Source: an uncultured Oscillospiraceae bacterium (lineage in GTDB: Bacteria > Bacillota > Clostridia > Oscillospirales > Oscillospiraceae). From it: a stretch of 64,000 nucleotides of DNA. A program made the position numbers and the translations under genes. Below are positions 16,217 to 25,337 of the stretch, piece by piece. Location of the stretch: NCBI GenBank assembly GCA_947584295.1, contig CANPWM010000001.1, positions 1 through 64,000 on the forward strand, read 5' to 3'. The number at the start of each line of letters is the position of its first letter. Position 1 is the first letter of the stretch. Below the pieces are notes generated by a model. The model searched no databases. It was given only the letters and a program-made list of their open reading frames with translations, and was not told the origin of the DNA.

Positions 16217-16812
16217 TCCCTGCCGCCTCCCTTCTTACCGGCGGGCATCCAGAGGATCACGCCCACCACGCCGGCGCAGACGATCAGCACGGCGGGGGAG
16301 ATCACGGTATCCAGGAGCTTCCCCCACCAGACGGCGGGGAAGGGGACGAAATTGGCCACGCAGGCCAGGGCCAGCACGCACAGGAAGATGACCACGCTGG
16401 GGGAATTTTTCAGGGTGGATTTTCCCAATTTGATGACGCTGGAGGCGATCAGCGCCACCACGCAGGCGTTGACCCCCGTCAGGGCGTTGCGCACCAGGGG
16501 GATATCCGCGAAGTTGGTGAGGAAGGCGGCGATGAGGGTGATGATCACCAGGGACGGGAAGACCACGCCCAGGGTGGCCACGATGCCGCCCAGAACGCCC
16601 TTGTGCTTGCGGCCGATGAAGGTGGCCGTGTTCACCGCGATGATCCCCGGCGTACACTGGCCGATGGCGAAATAGTCCGTAAGCTCCGCGTCCGTGGCCC
16701 ACTTTTGCTTCTCTACGATCTCCCGCTGGAGGATCGGCAGCATGGCGTAGCCGCCGCCGAAGGTCATGACCCCCACCTTGGCGAAGGTGAGAAACATCTT
16801 TAAAAGCTCCAT
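16213..16812 (-). CDS. Chromate transporter, short-chain CHR protein, first subunit
   Basis: About 199 aa, the partner CHR half. It begins MELLKMFLTFAKVGVMTFGGGYAMLPILQREIV and has the GQCTPGIIAVNTATFIG motif that parallels the one in its partner. The start at 16812 has a GGGAGGC site. The two halves are translationally coupled. Adjacent peroxide-defence genes suggest a stress context, but real chromate transport is not shown by the sequence. Confidence 0.9.
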   Translation of the reverse strand: MELLKMFLTFAKVGVMTFGGGYAMLPILQREIVEKQKWATDAELTDYFAIGQCTPGIIAVNTATFIGRKHKGVLGGIVATLGVVFPSLVIITLIAAFLTNFADIPLVRNALTGVNACVVALIASSVIKLGKSTLKNSPSVVIFLCVLALACVANFVPFPAVWWGKLLDTVISPAVLIVCAGVVGVILWMPAGKKGGGRE

Positions 16813-16865
16813 TACAGCCTCCCTGAACCAAAAATTTGAAAGTTTGACCAATTCCCCTGACGGGG

Positions 16866-16894
16866 TTGACGTTTCCCCCCTGAGACGATAAAAT
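16866..16894 (+). promoter_or_regulatory. Promoter for the SLH-domain protein
   Basis: TTGACG (16866-16871), 17 bp, TAAAAT (16889-16894), 33 bp before the ATG. Confidence 0.7.
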
Positions 16895-16927
16895 TATGTT
16901 AACCTATCGCAAAACGGGAGGGGAACC

Positions 16928-18199
16928 ATGAAAAAACGAATTTTTAAGCTTGCCCTGGCGGCGCTGATGCTGCTGACGGCGGTTTTTCCGGCCCTTGGCG
17001 GGGGCGGCGCCGCGGCGGCGGGGACGGCAAAAGCGTCTGATTTTACCAGTATTCCCGCCCTGGCCGAGAGGCTTGACCGGGTGCTGGCGGGGGACGTGAG
17101 CCTTTATGGCGATATCCACTGCACCGCCCTTGTCCCGGCGCCCCTGAACACCCGCGCGGTGCCGCTGGGGAGGACGTATTATGTAAAGTCAGCCGCGGGG
17201 AATGTGTACTCCGGCAGCTCCTGCTACATATACGCCAACGCCGTGTACGCCACCCTTTTCGGGGACGTACCCTTCCACGGGTACGACGCGGGGTGGCTCA
17301 ACTCCCGCCGGGTGGCGGGGGATCTGGCGGAGGCCGCCTTTGAGAGCTTTTCCCGCCTGGGGGTGGGCTTCGGGGCGCTGCTGCGCACCACGGCCAACGC
17401 CGACGGCAGCTACAACGGCGGCGCGGGACACTCCCTGATCGTCCTGGCCTATGACCGGCAGGGCATCACCTATCTGGAGGGCAACGGCGACGGCAAGGGG
17501 CTTGTCCGCGTGGCGGAAAAGAGCTGGGATTCCTTCAACAAGACGCAGCTTTCCGGGAAGGGGCGGCGGATCAGCTTCATCGTCCAGCCCACCCAGGCGT
17601 ATCTGGCCGCCCTCGCCTCCGGCGGGGACGGCGTAAGGGAGCCGGTGGGGTATTTCACCCAAAAGCGCCTCTACCGGGGGCGGTTTATGGACGTTTCCGC
17701 CGGTGCCTGGTACGCCGCCGGGGTGCGGGAGGCCTATGAGCTGGGCTTGCTGGAGGGGCAGAGCGCCGACAGGTTCGGCCCTTACGGCACGGTGACCGTG
17801 GCGGAGGCCGTGACGGTGTGCGCCAGGTTCCTGTCCGGGTATTACGCCGACGGGTGGGACTTCACCGCCCGGGGCGTCTGGTATGAGTCCTATTACGCGT
17901 ATTGCCGCCGCTGGGGCATCGACGTGGATCTGGGATCCCCGGACAGCCCCATCAGCCGGGGGGAGTTTGCCCGCCTCATGTCCCGCGCCCTGCCGGAAGA
18001 GGCCCTCACCGCCGGGACGGCCCCGGCCTTTGGCGATGTGCCGCCGGGGAGCCGGTACGCCTCCGCCGTGAACCGGCTGGCGGCCTCCGGGGTGATCCTG
18101 GGGGAGAACGGGGCTTTCAAGCCGGATTCTACCCTCCAGCGGGCGGAGATGGCCCAGGTCCTGGCGCGTATGGCGGACAGAAGCCTGCGGGGAAAATAA
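16928..18199 (+). CDS. Secreted S-layer-anchored protein with putative cysteine-peptidase-like domain
   Basis: This 423-aa exported protein has a Sec signal (residues 1-31, KKRIFKLALAALMLLTAVFPALG). An N-terminal domain carries a possible Cys/His pair (GSSCYIYANAVY, C99; GGAGHSLIVLAYD, H168) like papain-fold or NlpC/P60-type enzymes. Three SLH repeats follow (about 240-300, 300-365 and 370-423; for example FMDVSAGAWYAAGVREAYELGLLEG). SLH repeats bind pyruvylated wall polymers. The catalytic role is inferred only from the Cys/His spacing and fold-like context. It is monocistronic and converges on the dipeptidase gene. Confidence 0.82.
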   Translation: MKKRIFKLALAALMLLTAVFPALGGGGAAAAGTAKASDFTSIPALAERLDRVLAGDVSLYGDIHCTALVPAPLNTRAVPLGRTYYVKSAAGNVYSGSSCYIYANAVYATLFGDVPFHGYDAGWLNSRRVAGDLAEAAFESFSRLGVGFGALLRTTANADGSYNGGAGHSLIVLAYDRQGITYLEGNGDGKGLVRVAEKSWDSFNKTQLSGKGRRISFIVQPTQAYLAALASGGDGVREPVGYFTQKRLYRGRFMDVSAGAWYAAGVREAYELGLLEGQSADRFGPYGTVTVAEAVTVCARFLSGYYADGWDFTARGVWYESYYAYCRRWGIDVDLGSPDSPISRGEFARLMSRALPEEALTAGTAPAFGDVPPGSRYASAVNRLAASGVILGENGAFKPDSTLQRAEMAQVLARMADRSLRGK

Positions 18200-18206
18200 A
18201 AATAGT

Positions 18207-19184
18207 TTACGCGCCGAGGATATCCTTAAGGGCGCGCAGGGCGTTTCGATGGGTGATCTTTTCGGCGGTCTTTTCGCCAAACTCCCGGAGAATGGCCTCC
18301 ACCAGCCGCTGCTGGCCGCCGCAGTTGCCCCACTCAAGCTCCGATTCGATGCCGTCGTAGTCCGAACCCAGGGCCACGGCCTCCGTGCCGCCCACGGCGA
18401 CAAGGTGCCGCAGATGCCGGATAAGCTCCGAAATGGCGGTGAAGCTGTCCCGGAACGCCCGGGAGGTGGGGTGCAGGAAGGCGTTGCAGTAGTTGAGGCC
18501 GACGACTCCGCCGGAGTCCGCCACGGCGCGGATCTGGTCGTCTGTCAGGTTCCGGCTGATGTCGCAGAGGGCGCGGCAGCAGGAGTGAGAGGCGATGAAG
18601 GGCTTTTTCGACGTTTTCGCCACGTCCCAGAAGCCCCCCTCGCTCAGATGAGACACGTCCACGGCGATGCCCAGCTCGTTCATGCGGCGCACGCAGTCAA
18701 GGCCGAAGGGCTTCAGGCCCAGGGCGTGCCTTTCGGGGTCGCCGTTTTGGGGGTAGCCCAGGGAATTTTCCCAGTTCCAGGTGAGGGCCACCATGCGGAC
18801 GCCCTTTTGGTAATAGCTGTCCAATTCCTCCAGCCGCCCCGCCAGGGTGACGCCGTCCTCCACCGTGAGAAGGGCGCTGACCTTTCCCTCGCGCTCATTG
18901 CGCAGGATATCCGCCACGGTGAGGGCCGGGGCGAGCCTGTCCGCGCACAGCGCCAGCTCCCGGCGGTAGGCTTCATAGGCGGCGTCAAAATACGCCCTGG
19001 CCCCCGCCAGCTTCTCCGGCGTGTCCGCCGGGCCGTGGGTGGGTACAAAGATGGCGAAGCACTGGGCCAGCGTCTCTCCCTTCTCCAGCTTGTCCAGGCT
19101 GATGTGGGAGTCCGAAAGGCCGTCCAGATGTTCGCCCTGATAAAAACGCATGATGGTGTCGCAGTGAAGATCCACGATTTTCAT
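18207..19184 (-). CDS. Membrane dipeptidase family (peptidase M19) zinc dipeptidase
   Basis: About 325 aa with the M19 zinc ligands: DLHCDTIM at the N-terminus, a central VDVSHLSEGGFWDV, the ASHSCCRALCDISRNLTDDQI segment and VALGSDYDGI. The TIM-barrel family cleaves dipeptides, including D-amino-acid-containing ones, in the cytoplasm. The start at 19184 has a TTGGAG site, and the longer frame lacks one. A good promoter lies upstream (19215-19243). Confidence 0.92.
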   Translation of the reverse strand: MKIVDLHCDTIMRFYQGEHLDGLSDSHISLDKLEKGETLAQCFAIFVPTHGPADTPEKLAGARAYFDAAYEAYRRELALCADRLAPALTVADILRNEREGKVSALLTVEDGVTLAGRLEELDSYYQKGVRMVALTWNWENSLGYPQNGDPERHALGLKPFGLDCVRRMNELGIAVDVSHLSEGGFWDVAKTSKKPFIASHSCCRALCDISRNLTDDQIRAVADSGGVVGLNYCNAFLHPTSRAFRDSFTAISELIRHLRHLVAVGGTEAVALGSDYDGIESELEWGNCGGQQRLVEAILREFGEKTAEKITHRNALRALKDILGA

Positions 19185-19214
19185 AGAAAACACTCCAAAA
19201 TTCCATTCCAAGCT

Positions 19215-19243
19215 ATTATATGACAAAGAGAAAAACATTGCAA
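19215..19243 (-). promoter_or_regulatory. Promoter for the M19 dipeptidase gene
   Basis: TTGCAA (19243-19238), 17 bp, TATAAT (19220-19215) on the minus strand. Confidence 0.7.
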
Positions 19244-19347
19244 TTTTAATTGTCGATTGATGCAATATATGAATTAATCCTTCGGGAGAATAAAACGGGG
19301 AAAAAGGAGAAACAATAAGGCCGCAAACACAAAGGAGGGATCATGCT

Positions 19348-19560
19348 ATGATCATGGACAGGATCGCGCTTATCCTTTTGATAATCGGCGGCATCAACTG
19401 GGGCCTGGTGGGCATCTTCAAGTTTGACCTGGTGGCCTGGGCCTTTGGCGGCCAGACGGCCTCCGTCAGCCGCGTGATTTACACCCTGGTGGCCCTGGCG
19501 GCCCTCTGGTGCATCTCCCTTTTGTTCCGGGATCGCATCGAGTCAAAGGATAACGGCTAA
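19348..19560 (+). CDS. DUF378 family small membrane protein
   Basis: This 70-aa protein has two hydrophobic segments. The IALILLIIGGINWGLVGIFKFDLVAWAFG motif and the TLVALAALWCISLLF helix are typical of DUF378, a small bacterial membrane family of unknown function. The ribosome site AAAGGAGGG precedes two ATGs at 19348 and 19354; either could be used. It is followed directly by a strong terminator, so it is monocistronic. Confidence 0.88.
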   Translation: MIMDRIALILLIIGGINWGLVGIFKFDLVAWAFGGQTASVSRVIYTLVALAALWCISLLFRDRIESKDNG

Positions 19561-19562
19561 GG

Positions 19563-19596
19563 AAAAAATAACGCGCCGCAAGGCGCGTTATTTTTT
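19563..19596 (+). terminator. Terminator after DUF378
   Basis: A stem of 15 bp (AAAAAATAACGCGCC / GGCGCGTTATTTTTT) with a GCAA tetraloop. The A/T tracts allow bidirectional use, also for the converging ABC exporter operon. Confidence 0.92.
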
Positions 19597-19600
19597 GCCT

Positions 19601-19640
19601 GTCGAAAAGGCCCTGACGGGCTTTTCCCGACAAGGGGAAC
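19601..19640. repeat. Dispersed terminator-like repeat, copy at 55711-55745
   Basis: GTCGAAAAGGCCCTGACGGG followed by CTTTTCCCGACAAGGGGAAC. The same sequence with few changes recurs at 55711-55745 after the lipid kinase gene. It forms a hairpin (AAAAGGCCC/GGGC-TTTT) and acts as, or derives from, a terminator. Confidence 0.7.
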
Positions 19641-19666
19641 AAGGTGAACCATAGGTCTATGTAAAA

Positions 19667-21457
19667 TCAAGCCATCCGATATTTCTCCGCCTGCTTATTA
19701 AACATCTCCGCATATTTGCCGTTCATCTTCATAAGCGCGTCGTGAGATCCCTCCTCTATGATCTCACCATTCTCCAGCATGAATATCCTGTCAGCCATAC
19801 AGGTGGTCGAAAGGCGGTGGGATATGAAGATTACCGTCTTTTTCTCCGACAAACGCAGCATGGCTTCATTTAATTTATACTCGCTTATTGGGTCGAGGGC
19901 GGACGAGGGTTCGTCGAGGATCACATAATGACAGTCGCGGCTGAAAATTCTCGCGATCGCGATTTTCTGTTCCTCGCCGCCGGACAGATTTACGCCGTCC
20001 TCGCTGAACTCGCGCGTGATCTGTGTATCAATGCCCTCCTTCAGCGTAGTAAGCTTTTCGGTAAAGCCGCTTTCATCAAGACTTTTTACAATGCGTTCTC
20101 TCGCGTCGTCATTTACAAAGCCCATTTCAACGTTTTCACCGACGGTTCCGGCAAATACTTTGTAATCCTGAAATACCGCGCCGAATCGCGCTCGGTATTT
20201 ATCCGTTTCAAATTCCTTTATGTTTTTGCCGTCCAATAAAACTTCGCCCTCGGTCACATCGTAGAGCCGTAAAAGCAGCTTCGCAAGTGTGGACTTGCCC
20301 GCGCCGTTATAGCCGACGATCGCGATTTTTTCATACGGTTTTAAGGTAATATTGATGTTTTTCAGACTGTACCTTTCCTCGCCGTGGTATTTAAACGACA
20401 CGTTTTTAAGTGTCAGTTCTGATATTTCCTCAGGCGGGACGTCGCCCGGCTGTTTTTCGATTTTCGGGCGATATTCCAAAAACTTACGGAAATTATCAAC
20501 ATATAACGCCTGCTTCGACATTTTAATGCACGCGTCGATGCCCTGCCTCATTACCCTTGTGAAATGATCCGTGGCCGAGATAAGTCCGGCAAGGTCGCCA
20601 AAGCCAAGGGCACGCTTTGCAAGCATCTGCCAGCACAGATAGAGATACATCGCAAAATCAAGAAGTCCCCCGCATATAAGCTCGCCGATGACCGAAAGCA
20701 TGACCAACACTTTTCCGTCTCTGTTCCATACATCCTTTATGCGCTCCATTGTACCGCGCAGCCGTGAAAACAGCGTCTTATGGATATCCGAAAGACGTAT
20801 TTCCTTCGCATAGTCCGCAAGGTAAAATACGCGTGCCATATAATCGCGCTCGCGTTCCAGGGGCTTTATCTCCAAGTCCATTTTATAACGCTTTTTTATA
20901 CTGAGACGGCTCACGATCATCCTTACCGTTATCGCGATAACCGCGAATATGAACAGGGTCTTGTCCGTCAGCGCCATAAATCCGCCGACAAAAGCCGCTT
21001 CCGATACTCTCGACACGATTGCCGTCCATGTGCGGTACATATCCCAGAGCTTCTCGTCCGACTGGGTCGCCGCCCATACGAAGTCGGTGTAGAATTCAGG
21101 CGTTTCATAGTATTCCAGATCCATCGTGTGGGCGTGTTCAAAAATCATCTTCTGCATGCCCGCGCGTACCTTCACCTTAGCCGCCGCTCCGAGATATTCC
21201 GTAAAATACGCGCTGAGTATGTGCCGAAGAATAATTACCGCGCTTACGAACGCTATGAATATGGCAAGCTCCTTAAAGCTTTTACCGCCGGTCAGTCCGT
21301 TCAATATGTATTGCAGCGCCACCGGGCCCGCAAGCGTGTCCTGGAACGAAACCAGCACACACAACAGCAGATTTCCGATAAGATATGCCGGGGCAAATCG
21401 GAAAAACAGCTTTGTCATCATCCAGTGGTTCGCGATGGTATGAGTAAATTTTTTCAT
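19667..21457 (-). CDS. ABC exporter half-transporter (second subunit)
   Basis: This 596-aa protein has an N-terminal six-helix exporter domain and a C-terminal nucleotide-binding domain: Walker A GYNGAGKST, signature LSGGEEQKIAIARIF, Walker B HYVILDEPSSALD and the H-loop FISHRLSTT. The 4-bp ATGA overlap with the preceding half-transporter indicates a heterodimer. GC content looks clearly lower than in the flanking genes, which suggests acquisition. The cargo is unknown; the family exports lipids, peptides and drugs. Confidence 0.9.
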   Translation of the reverse strand: MKKFTHTIANHWMMTKLFFRFAPAYLIGNLLLCVLVSFQDTLAGPVALQYILNGLTGGKSFKELAIFIAFVSAVIILRHILSAYFTEYLGAAAKVKVRAGMQKMIFEHAHTMDLEYYETPEFYTDFVWAATQSDEKLWDMYRTWTAIVSRVSEAAFVGGFMALTDKTLFIFAVIAITVRMIVSRLSIKKRYKMDLEIKPLERERDYMARVFYLADYAKEIRLSDIHKTLFSRLRGTMERIKDVWNRDGKVLVMLSVIGELICGGLLDFAMYLYLCWQMLAKRALGFGDLAGLISATDHFTRVMRQGIDACIKMSKQALYVDNFRKFLEYRPKIEKQPGDVPPEEISELTLKNVSFKYHGEERYSLKNINITLKPYEKIAIVGYNGAGKSTLAKLLLRLYDVTEGEVLLDGKNIKEFETDKYRARFGAVFQDYKVFAGTVGENVEMGFVNDDARERIVKSLDESGFTEKLTTLKEGIDTQITREFSEDGVNLSGGEEQKIAIARIFSRDCHYVILDEPSSALDPISEYKLNEAMLRLSEKKTVIFISHRLSTTCMADRIFMLENGEIIEEGSHDALMKMNGKYAEMFNKQAEKYRMA

Positions 21458-23286
21458 TCGCTCTCCACCTCCTGTTCCCGATACTTCTCCGCCTGCATCA
21501 TAAACATCCCGGCATATTTGCCGCCCAGCTTCATCAGTTCCTCGTGTGAGCCCTCCTCAACGATCTCCCCCTGCTCAAGCAGATAGATCTTATCCGCCAT
21601 GACCGCCGAGGACAGCCGGTGCGAAATGAAGATCACCGTCTTGTCCGCGCAGGCGGTCATCATATTGTTGAACATTTCGTATTCGCTTATGGGGTCAAGC
21701 GCGGACGACGGCTCATCGAGGATCGCGATGGACGACTCACGGGCAAACACACGCGCCACCGCGATTTTCTGAAGCTCGCCGCCCGACAAAAGCGCGCCGT
21801 TGTCGTCAAATTCCTTTGTGAGCTGTGTTTCCATGCCGTTTGGCAGTGTCCCTATTTTATCCCACAGTCCGCTTTCCTGTACCGCGATCTCCGCACGTTT
21901 TCTATCGTGATCGTCAACAGGCGGACGAAGCAGGACGTTTTCCGTTACAGTCGTCGCGAAGATTTTAAAATCCTGGAATATGGTTCCGAACCTGCGCCGA
22001 TACTCCGACAGCTTGTACTCTTTTATGTTTACACCGTCAAGGAGTATTTCGCCGTCCGTAACATCGTAAAGACGCATCAGCAATTTTACAAGCGTAGTTT
22101 TTCCCGCGCCGTTATGGCCGACGAGCGCAATTTTTGATTTTGGCTTTAAATCAATTGAGATATTTTTTAAAGCGGGCTTATCCGCGCCCTCATATGTAAA
22201 CGACACGTTTTTAAGAGTCAAATGACCGGCTCCCGATCCCGGTATTTTACCGTTTTCGTTTTCTGCGATTTTCGGCTCGTATTCAAGAAATTCGCGCAGA
22301 TTTTGTATATATACATTGTTATCCATCAAGTCCGATAAATGCCATGAAAAATTTGATATATACGATTGCATACTGGTCGCGGCATTCATGACGGTTATCA
22401 TATCTGTCAGCGAATACGCGTTATTTACAAGATACTGATAAACAATAATTCCGCGTATACCTATAAAGGTGCCGAGGCTCATGGCAAGTCCTCTCACACA
22501 CCGAAGAAGCGACACCTTGCCGTAATACTTTTTCGTTATATCTACCCAGTCTCTTACTGCGTCGTTAAAATGCCCGAGAAGCGGAAAGAAAATTTCACCC
22601 AGGCGCATTTCTTTTGCGTAATCAGGCAAATATACCGTCCGTTTTACATATTCGTTCTGTCTCTGGTACGGTGTGGTCTCCTTAACGCACTCAAACCGCA
22701 GCTCGGCGCGTTTTTTCTCCAAAACTGCCGAAACGATCGCCACGGCGATCGCGATGGGGATAATGACCGGCTCCCACCGTGCCGTTATGATGATGCAGAT
22801 CATTGAGCTTACGACAGTTGAAACCACAAGCGAAATATTCTCGATTATGCGCGGTATTCTCGATATAAGCTCTGTGTTGGCGCGTGTAAATTTGTCGTAG
22901 AATTTCGGGTTTTCGTAGCACGCAAGGTCACAGCTTATCGCCTGCTTGTAGATAAGCGTCATGAAATGCTCCTGAAACGTCACGAACATTTTGGGAGCAT
23001 ACAGATTGGTAAACCAGCTTTCAAAAATCTTGTCCGCAATTGAAACCGCAAGCATTACCAGAAGCAGCTTTACAACTCCGACAAAATCAGCACCTGTTTC
23101 AAGCGCCAGCATAAGATATCTCATCAGTACTATCGAATAAAATAGACCGATGCCGCGCCAGAAGAAAAAATAAACAAAGCTGAGTACCACTCCCAGCGGC
23201 GACGCTTTAAACATGTGCTTTAACATGTATAAATTGTTTTTGATAACAGATATTTTATCTTTTTTTCGTTCCGAGAATCGTGTCAC
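21454..23286 (-). CDS. ABC exporter half-transporter (first subunit)
   Basis: This 610-aa protein starts with GTG (23286) behind GGATAGGGG. It has an exporter membrane domain (about residues 30-320) and an ATPase domain with Walker A GHNGAGKTT, signature LSGGELQKIAVARVF and Walker B IAILDEPSSALD. It is paralogous to its downstream partner throughout. Together they form one heterodimeric exporter. Like its partner it has lower GC and more AT-ending codons than its neighbours. No precursor peptide or modification gene lies beside it. Confidence 0.9.
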   Translation of the reverse strand: MTRFSERKKDKISVIKNNLYMLKHMFKASPLGVVLSFVYFFFWRGIGLFYSIVLMRYLMLALETGADFVGVVKLLLVMLAVSIADKIFESWFTNLYAPKMFVTFQEHFMTLIYKQAISCDLACYENPKFYDKFTRANTELISRIPRIIENISLVVSTVVSSMICIIITARWEPVIIPIAIAVAIVSAVLEKKRAELRFECVKETTPYQRQNEYVKRTVYLPDYAKEMRLGEIFFPLLGHFNDAVRDWVDITKKYYGKVSLLRCVRGLAMSLGTFIGIRGIIVYQYLVNNAYSLTDMITVMNAATSMQSYISNFSWHLSDLMDNNVYIQNLREFLEYEPKIAENENGKIPGSGAGHLTLKNVSFTYEGADKPALKNISIDLKPKSKIALVGHNGAGKTTLVKLLMRLYDVTDGEILLDGVNIKEYKLSEYRRRFGTIFQDFKIFATTVTENVLLRPPVDDHDRKRAEIAVQESGLWDKIGTLPNGMETQLTKEFDDNGALLSGGELQKIAVARVFARESSIAILDEPSSALDPISEYEMFNNMMTACADKTVIFISHRLSSAVMADKIYLLEQGEIVEEGSHEELMKLGGKYAGMFMMQAEKYREQEVESE

Positions 23287-23448
23287 GTTTTCCCCTATCC
23301 TTAAATATAACGTTTAAAATTCTTCTGTTCGTACTTTTCAAGTATGACGTACTGACCTCACAGCTTATTCAGCTCCCGCCAAACCTCCTCCGCAATTCAG
23401 CTTCGCTCCTCCTTAGATGCCCATTCGCAGCGCAGAAGCATCGGGCGG

Positions 23449-24390
23449 TCAGAGGAGGCCCAGGTTGGAAAGGGCGGCGATAAAGAGGAATACGGTGACG
23501 ACGCTGAAGGCGGTGGTGAGGGCGACGATCTCCCCGGCCAGCTTCACGTTGCCGCCCAGAGTCTGGGCCATGGGGGTGGAGGCCACGGCGGTGGGGGAGG
23601 CGAACACCGCCAAAAGCGCCGCCATAGTCGCCCCGCGATAGCCCAACAGCGCCATGATGGCCAGGCACACCGCCGGGACGGCCACCAATTTGCAGAAGAC
23701 GGCGGTGAGCAGGCGGCCCTTGTGGCTGACCATGCTCTTGAAGGAGAGCATGGCGCCCAGCACCACCAGGGCCAGGGGGGAGGCCAGATCGCCCAGGGTG
23801 ATGAGGGGCTGGCAGATAAGCTCCGGCAGCTTAAGGCCGGACAGGTTCACGATCCCGCCCAGGATCCCGGCCACCACCAGGGGGTTCTTGACGATCTGCC
23901 ACAGGGTCTTTTTCAGGTTGACCTTGCCCCCGCGCATCACCTCGAAGTCGATGACCGCCAGGATATTGAGTAGCGGCACCACAGCCACGAAAAGCGCCGC
24001 CATAATGGCCGCGCCCTCCTCACCGGCAATGGAGCGGCTGATGACGGTGCCGAAAAGGACGGTGTTGGAGCGGTAGATGCCCTGGGCCACGGTGGGGATA
24101 TCGGCCCGGTCGTTGGGCATGGCCTTTTTAGCCGCCAGGAGGGCGACGACGAAGGTGGCGGTGATGAGGCCGCAGGTCCACAGGAAAAGCGGCGCGTTGA
24201 CCACGGAGCCCAGGTCGGCCCTGTATATGTCAAAAAACAGCGAGAAGGGGATCAGCACCTTGAAGATGACGTTGTTAAGCTCCTTCAGGGTGCTGTCGCC
24301 AAAAAGCTTCAAAAGACGTATGATCACGCCGATGCCCATGTATATGACCAGGGGCACCACCACGTTGAAAGCAAGCGTAAAGCCCTGCAT
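23449..24390 (-). CDS. AEC family (auxin efflux carrier-like) transporter
   Basis: This 313-aa membrane protein has about ten predicted helices, starting FNVVVPLVIYMGIGVIIRLLKLFGDSTLKELNNVIFKVLIPFSLFFDI. AEC members transport organic anions such as malate or malonate, or hydrophobic compounds; the substrate is unknown. Its ATG (behind GAGGTGACG) is 11 bp after the alpha/beta hydrolase gene, so the two form an operon. Confidence 0.87.
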   Translation of the reverse strand: MQGFTLAFNVVVPLVIYMGIGVIIRLLKLFGDSTLKELNNVIFKVLIPFSLFFDIYRADLGSVVNAPLFLWTCGLITATFVVALLAAKKAMPNDRADIPTVAQGIYRSNTVLFGTVISRSIAGEEGAAIMAALFVAVVPLLNILAVIDFEVMRGGKVNLKKTLWQIVKNPLVVAGILGGIVNLSGLKLPELICQPLITLGDLASPLALVVLGAMLSFKSMVSHKGRLLTAVFCKLVAVPAVCLAIMALLGYRGATMAALLAVFASPTAVASTPMAQTLGGNVKLAGEIVALTTAFSVVTVFLFIAALSNLGLL

Positions 24391-24401
24391 GGATCGTCAC
24401 C

Positions 24402-25241
24402 TCAACAATATTTCCTGAAAAACGCGCACTCCGCGTCGTTGCAGAGGGCGGCGTCGGGGGATTTGATATCCACATGGAACACGTGGCCCAGCTTGTTTTT
24501 GTTGTCCCCATAGAGGCGCAGCTCAAAGGGAACGGAGGCGTCCGTAAGGCACCGGGCCATGATGAGCGCCTCGTTTTTGAGAAAATCCCCGGTGCTGGTC
24601 ATGAGAAAGGCCGGCGGGAAGGCGGGGGTCACGTATTTCGTGGTGTTGACATACCTGGGGATAGCCAGTTTGGCCCGCCGGTAGCGGTAAGCCCCGCAGT
24701 TGAGGGCCACGGCGGTGGGGACGAAGCCCGCGGGGGCGGAGAAGGCGTATTTGGCGGCCAGGGCGGGGTTGACGCACAGCTCGCAGAACAGCGCCAGGAT
24801 ATGGCCTCCGGCGGAGTCGCCCACGGCAAAGACGTGTTCCCGGTCAAAGCCGTATTTTTCGGCGTTGTCCAGCACCCAGCCAAAGACGGAGCAGGTGTCC
24901 TCCAAGGAGGCGGGGAAGGGATCCTCCGGGGCCAGACGGTAGGTGAAGTTCACCACGGCGAAGCCCCGGCGGCAGAGATCCATGCAGTAAAACTGGTAGG
25001 TCTCCTTGGTGCCGTAGATCCAGCCGCCGCCGTGGACGTTGACGATCACGGGCAGGGGCGCGTCCCCGGCGGAGCGGGGGCGGTAGACGTCCAGGATCTG
25101 CCATGTGCTGTCCGGGCCGTAGGGGAGGCCGTCGAACCGCTGTACGTCCTCGGGCGTTGTGAGGCCCGCGTCGCGCCTGTCGTCGCTGGCCTTCATGCCG
25201 GCGCGGGCGTCGCGGATCTTTTGCGTGACCAGTTGCTTCAT
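24402..25241 (-). CDS. Alpha/beta hydrolase, HSL-type esterase
   Basis: About 279 aa with the HSL oxyanion motif NVHGGGWIYG and the nucleophile elbow GDSAGGH. A GDNKNKLGHVFH segment near the C-terminus should carry the catalytic His. The family hydrolyses short-chain acyl esters. The start at 25241 has TTGGAGG. It is cotranscribed with the AEC carrier, which may import or export a substrate or product of the esterase (inference). Confidence 0.88.
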   Translation of the reverse strand: MKQLVTQKIRDARAGMKASDDRRDAGLTTPEDVQRFDGLPYGPDSTWQILDVYRPRSAGDAPLPVIVNVHGGGWIYGTKETYQFYCMDLCRRGFAVVNFTYRLAPEDPFPASLEDTCSVFGWVLDNAEKYGFDREHVFAVGDSAGGHILALFCELCVNPALAAKYAFSAPAGFVPTAVALNCGAYRYRRAKLAIPRYVNTTKYVTPAFPPAFLMTSTGDFLKNEALIMARCLTDASVPFELRLYGDNKNKLGHVFHVDIKSPDAALCNDAECAFFRKYC

Positions 25242-25337
25242 ACTGTGCCTCCAACTGGCGGGGAGCGGGCCGCCAGATCCCATGATTTTGCCGGGGCTTT
25301 TTTAAAATGATAGCACGTCACTCATTTTTTGTCAACA

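Noticed and set aside
19667..23286. Bacteriocin or RiPP export cluster
   Set aside because: No precursor peptide, modifying enzyme or peptidase domain beside the exporter pair.
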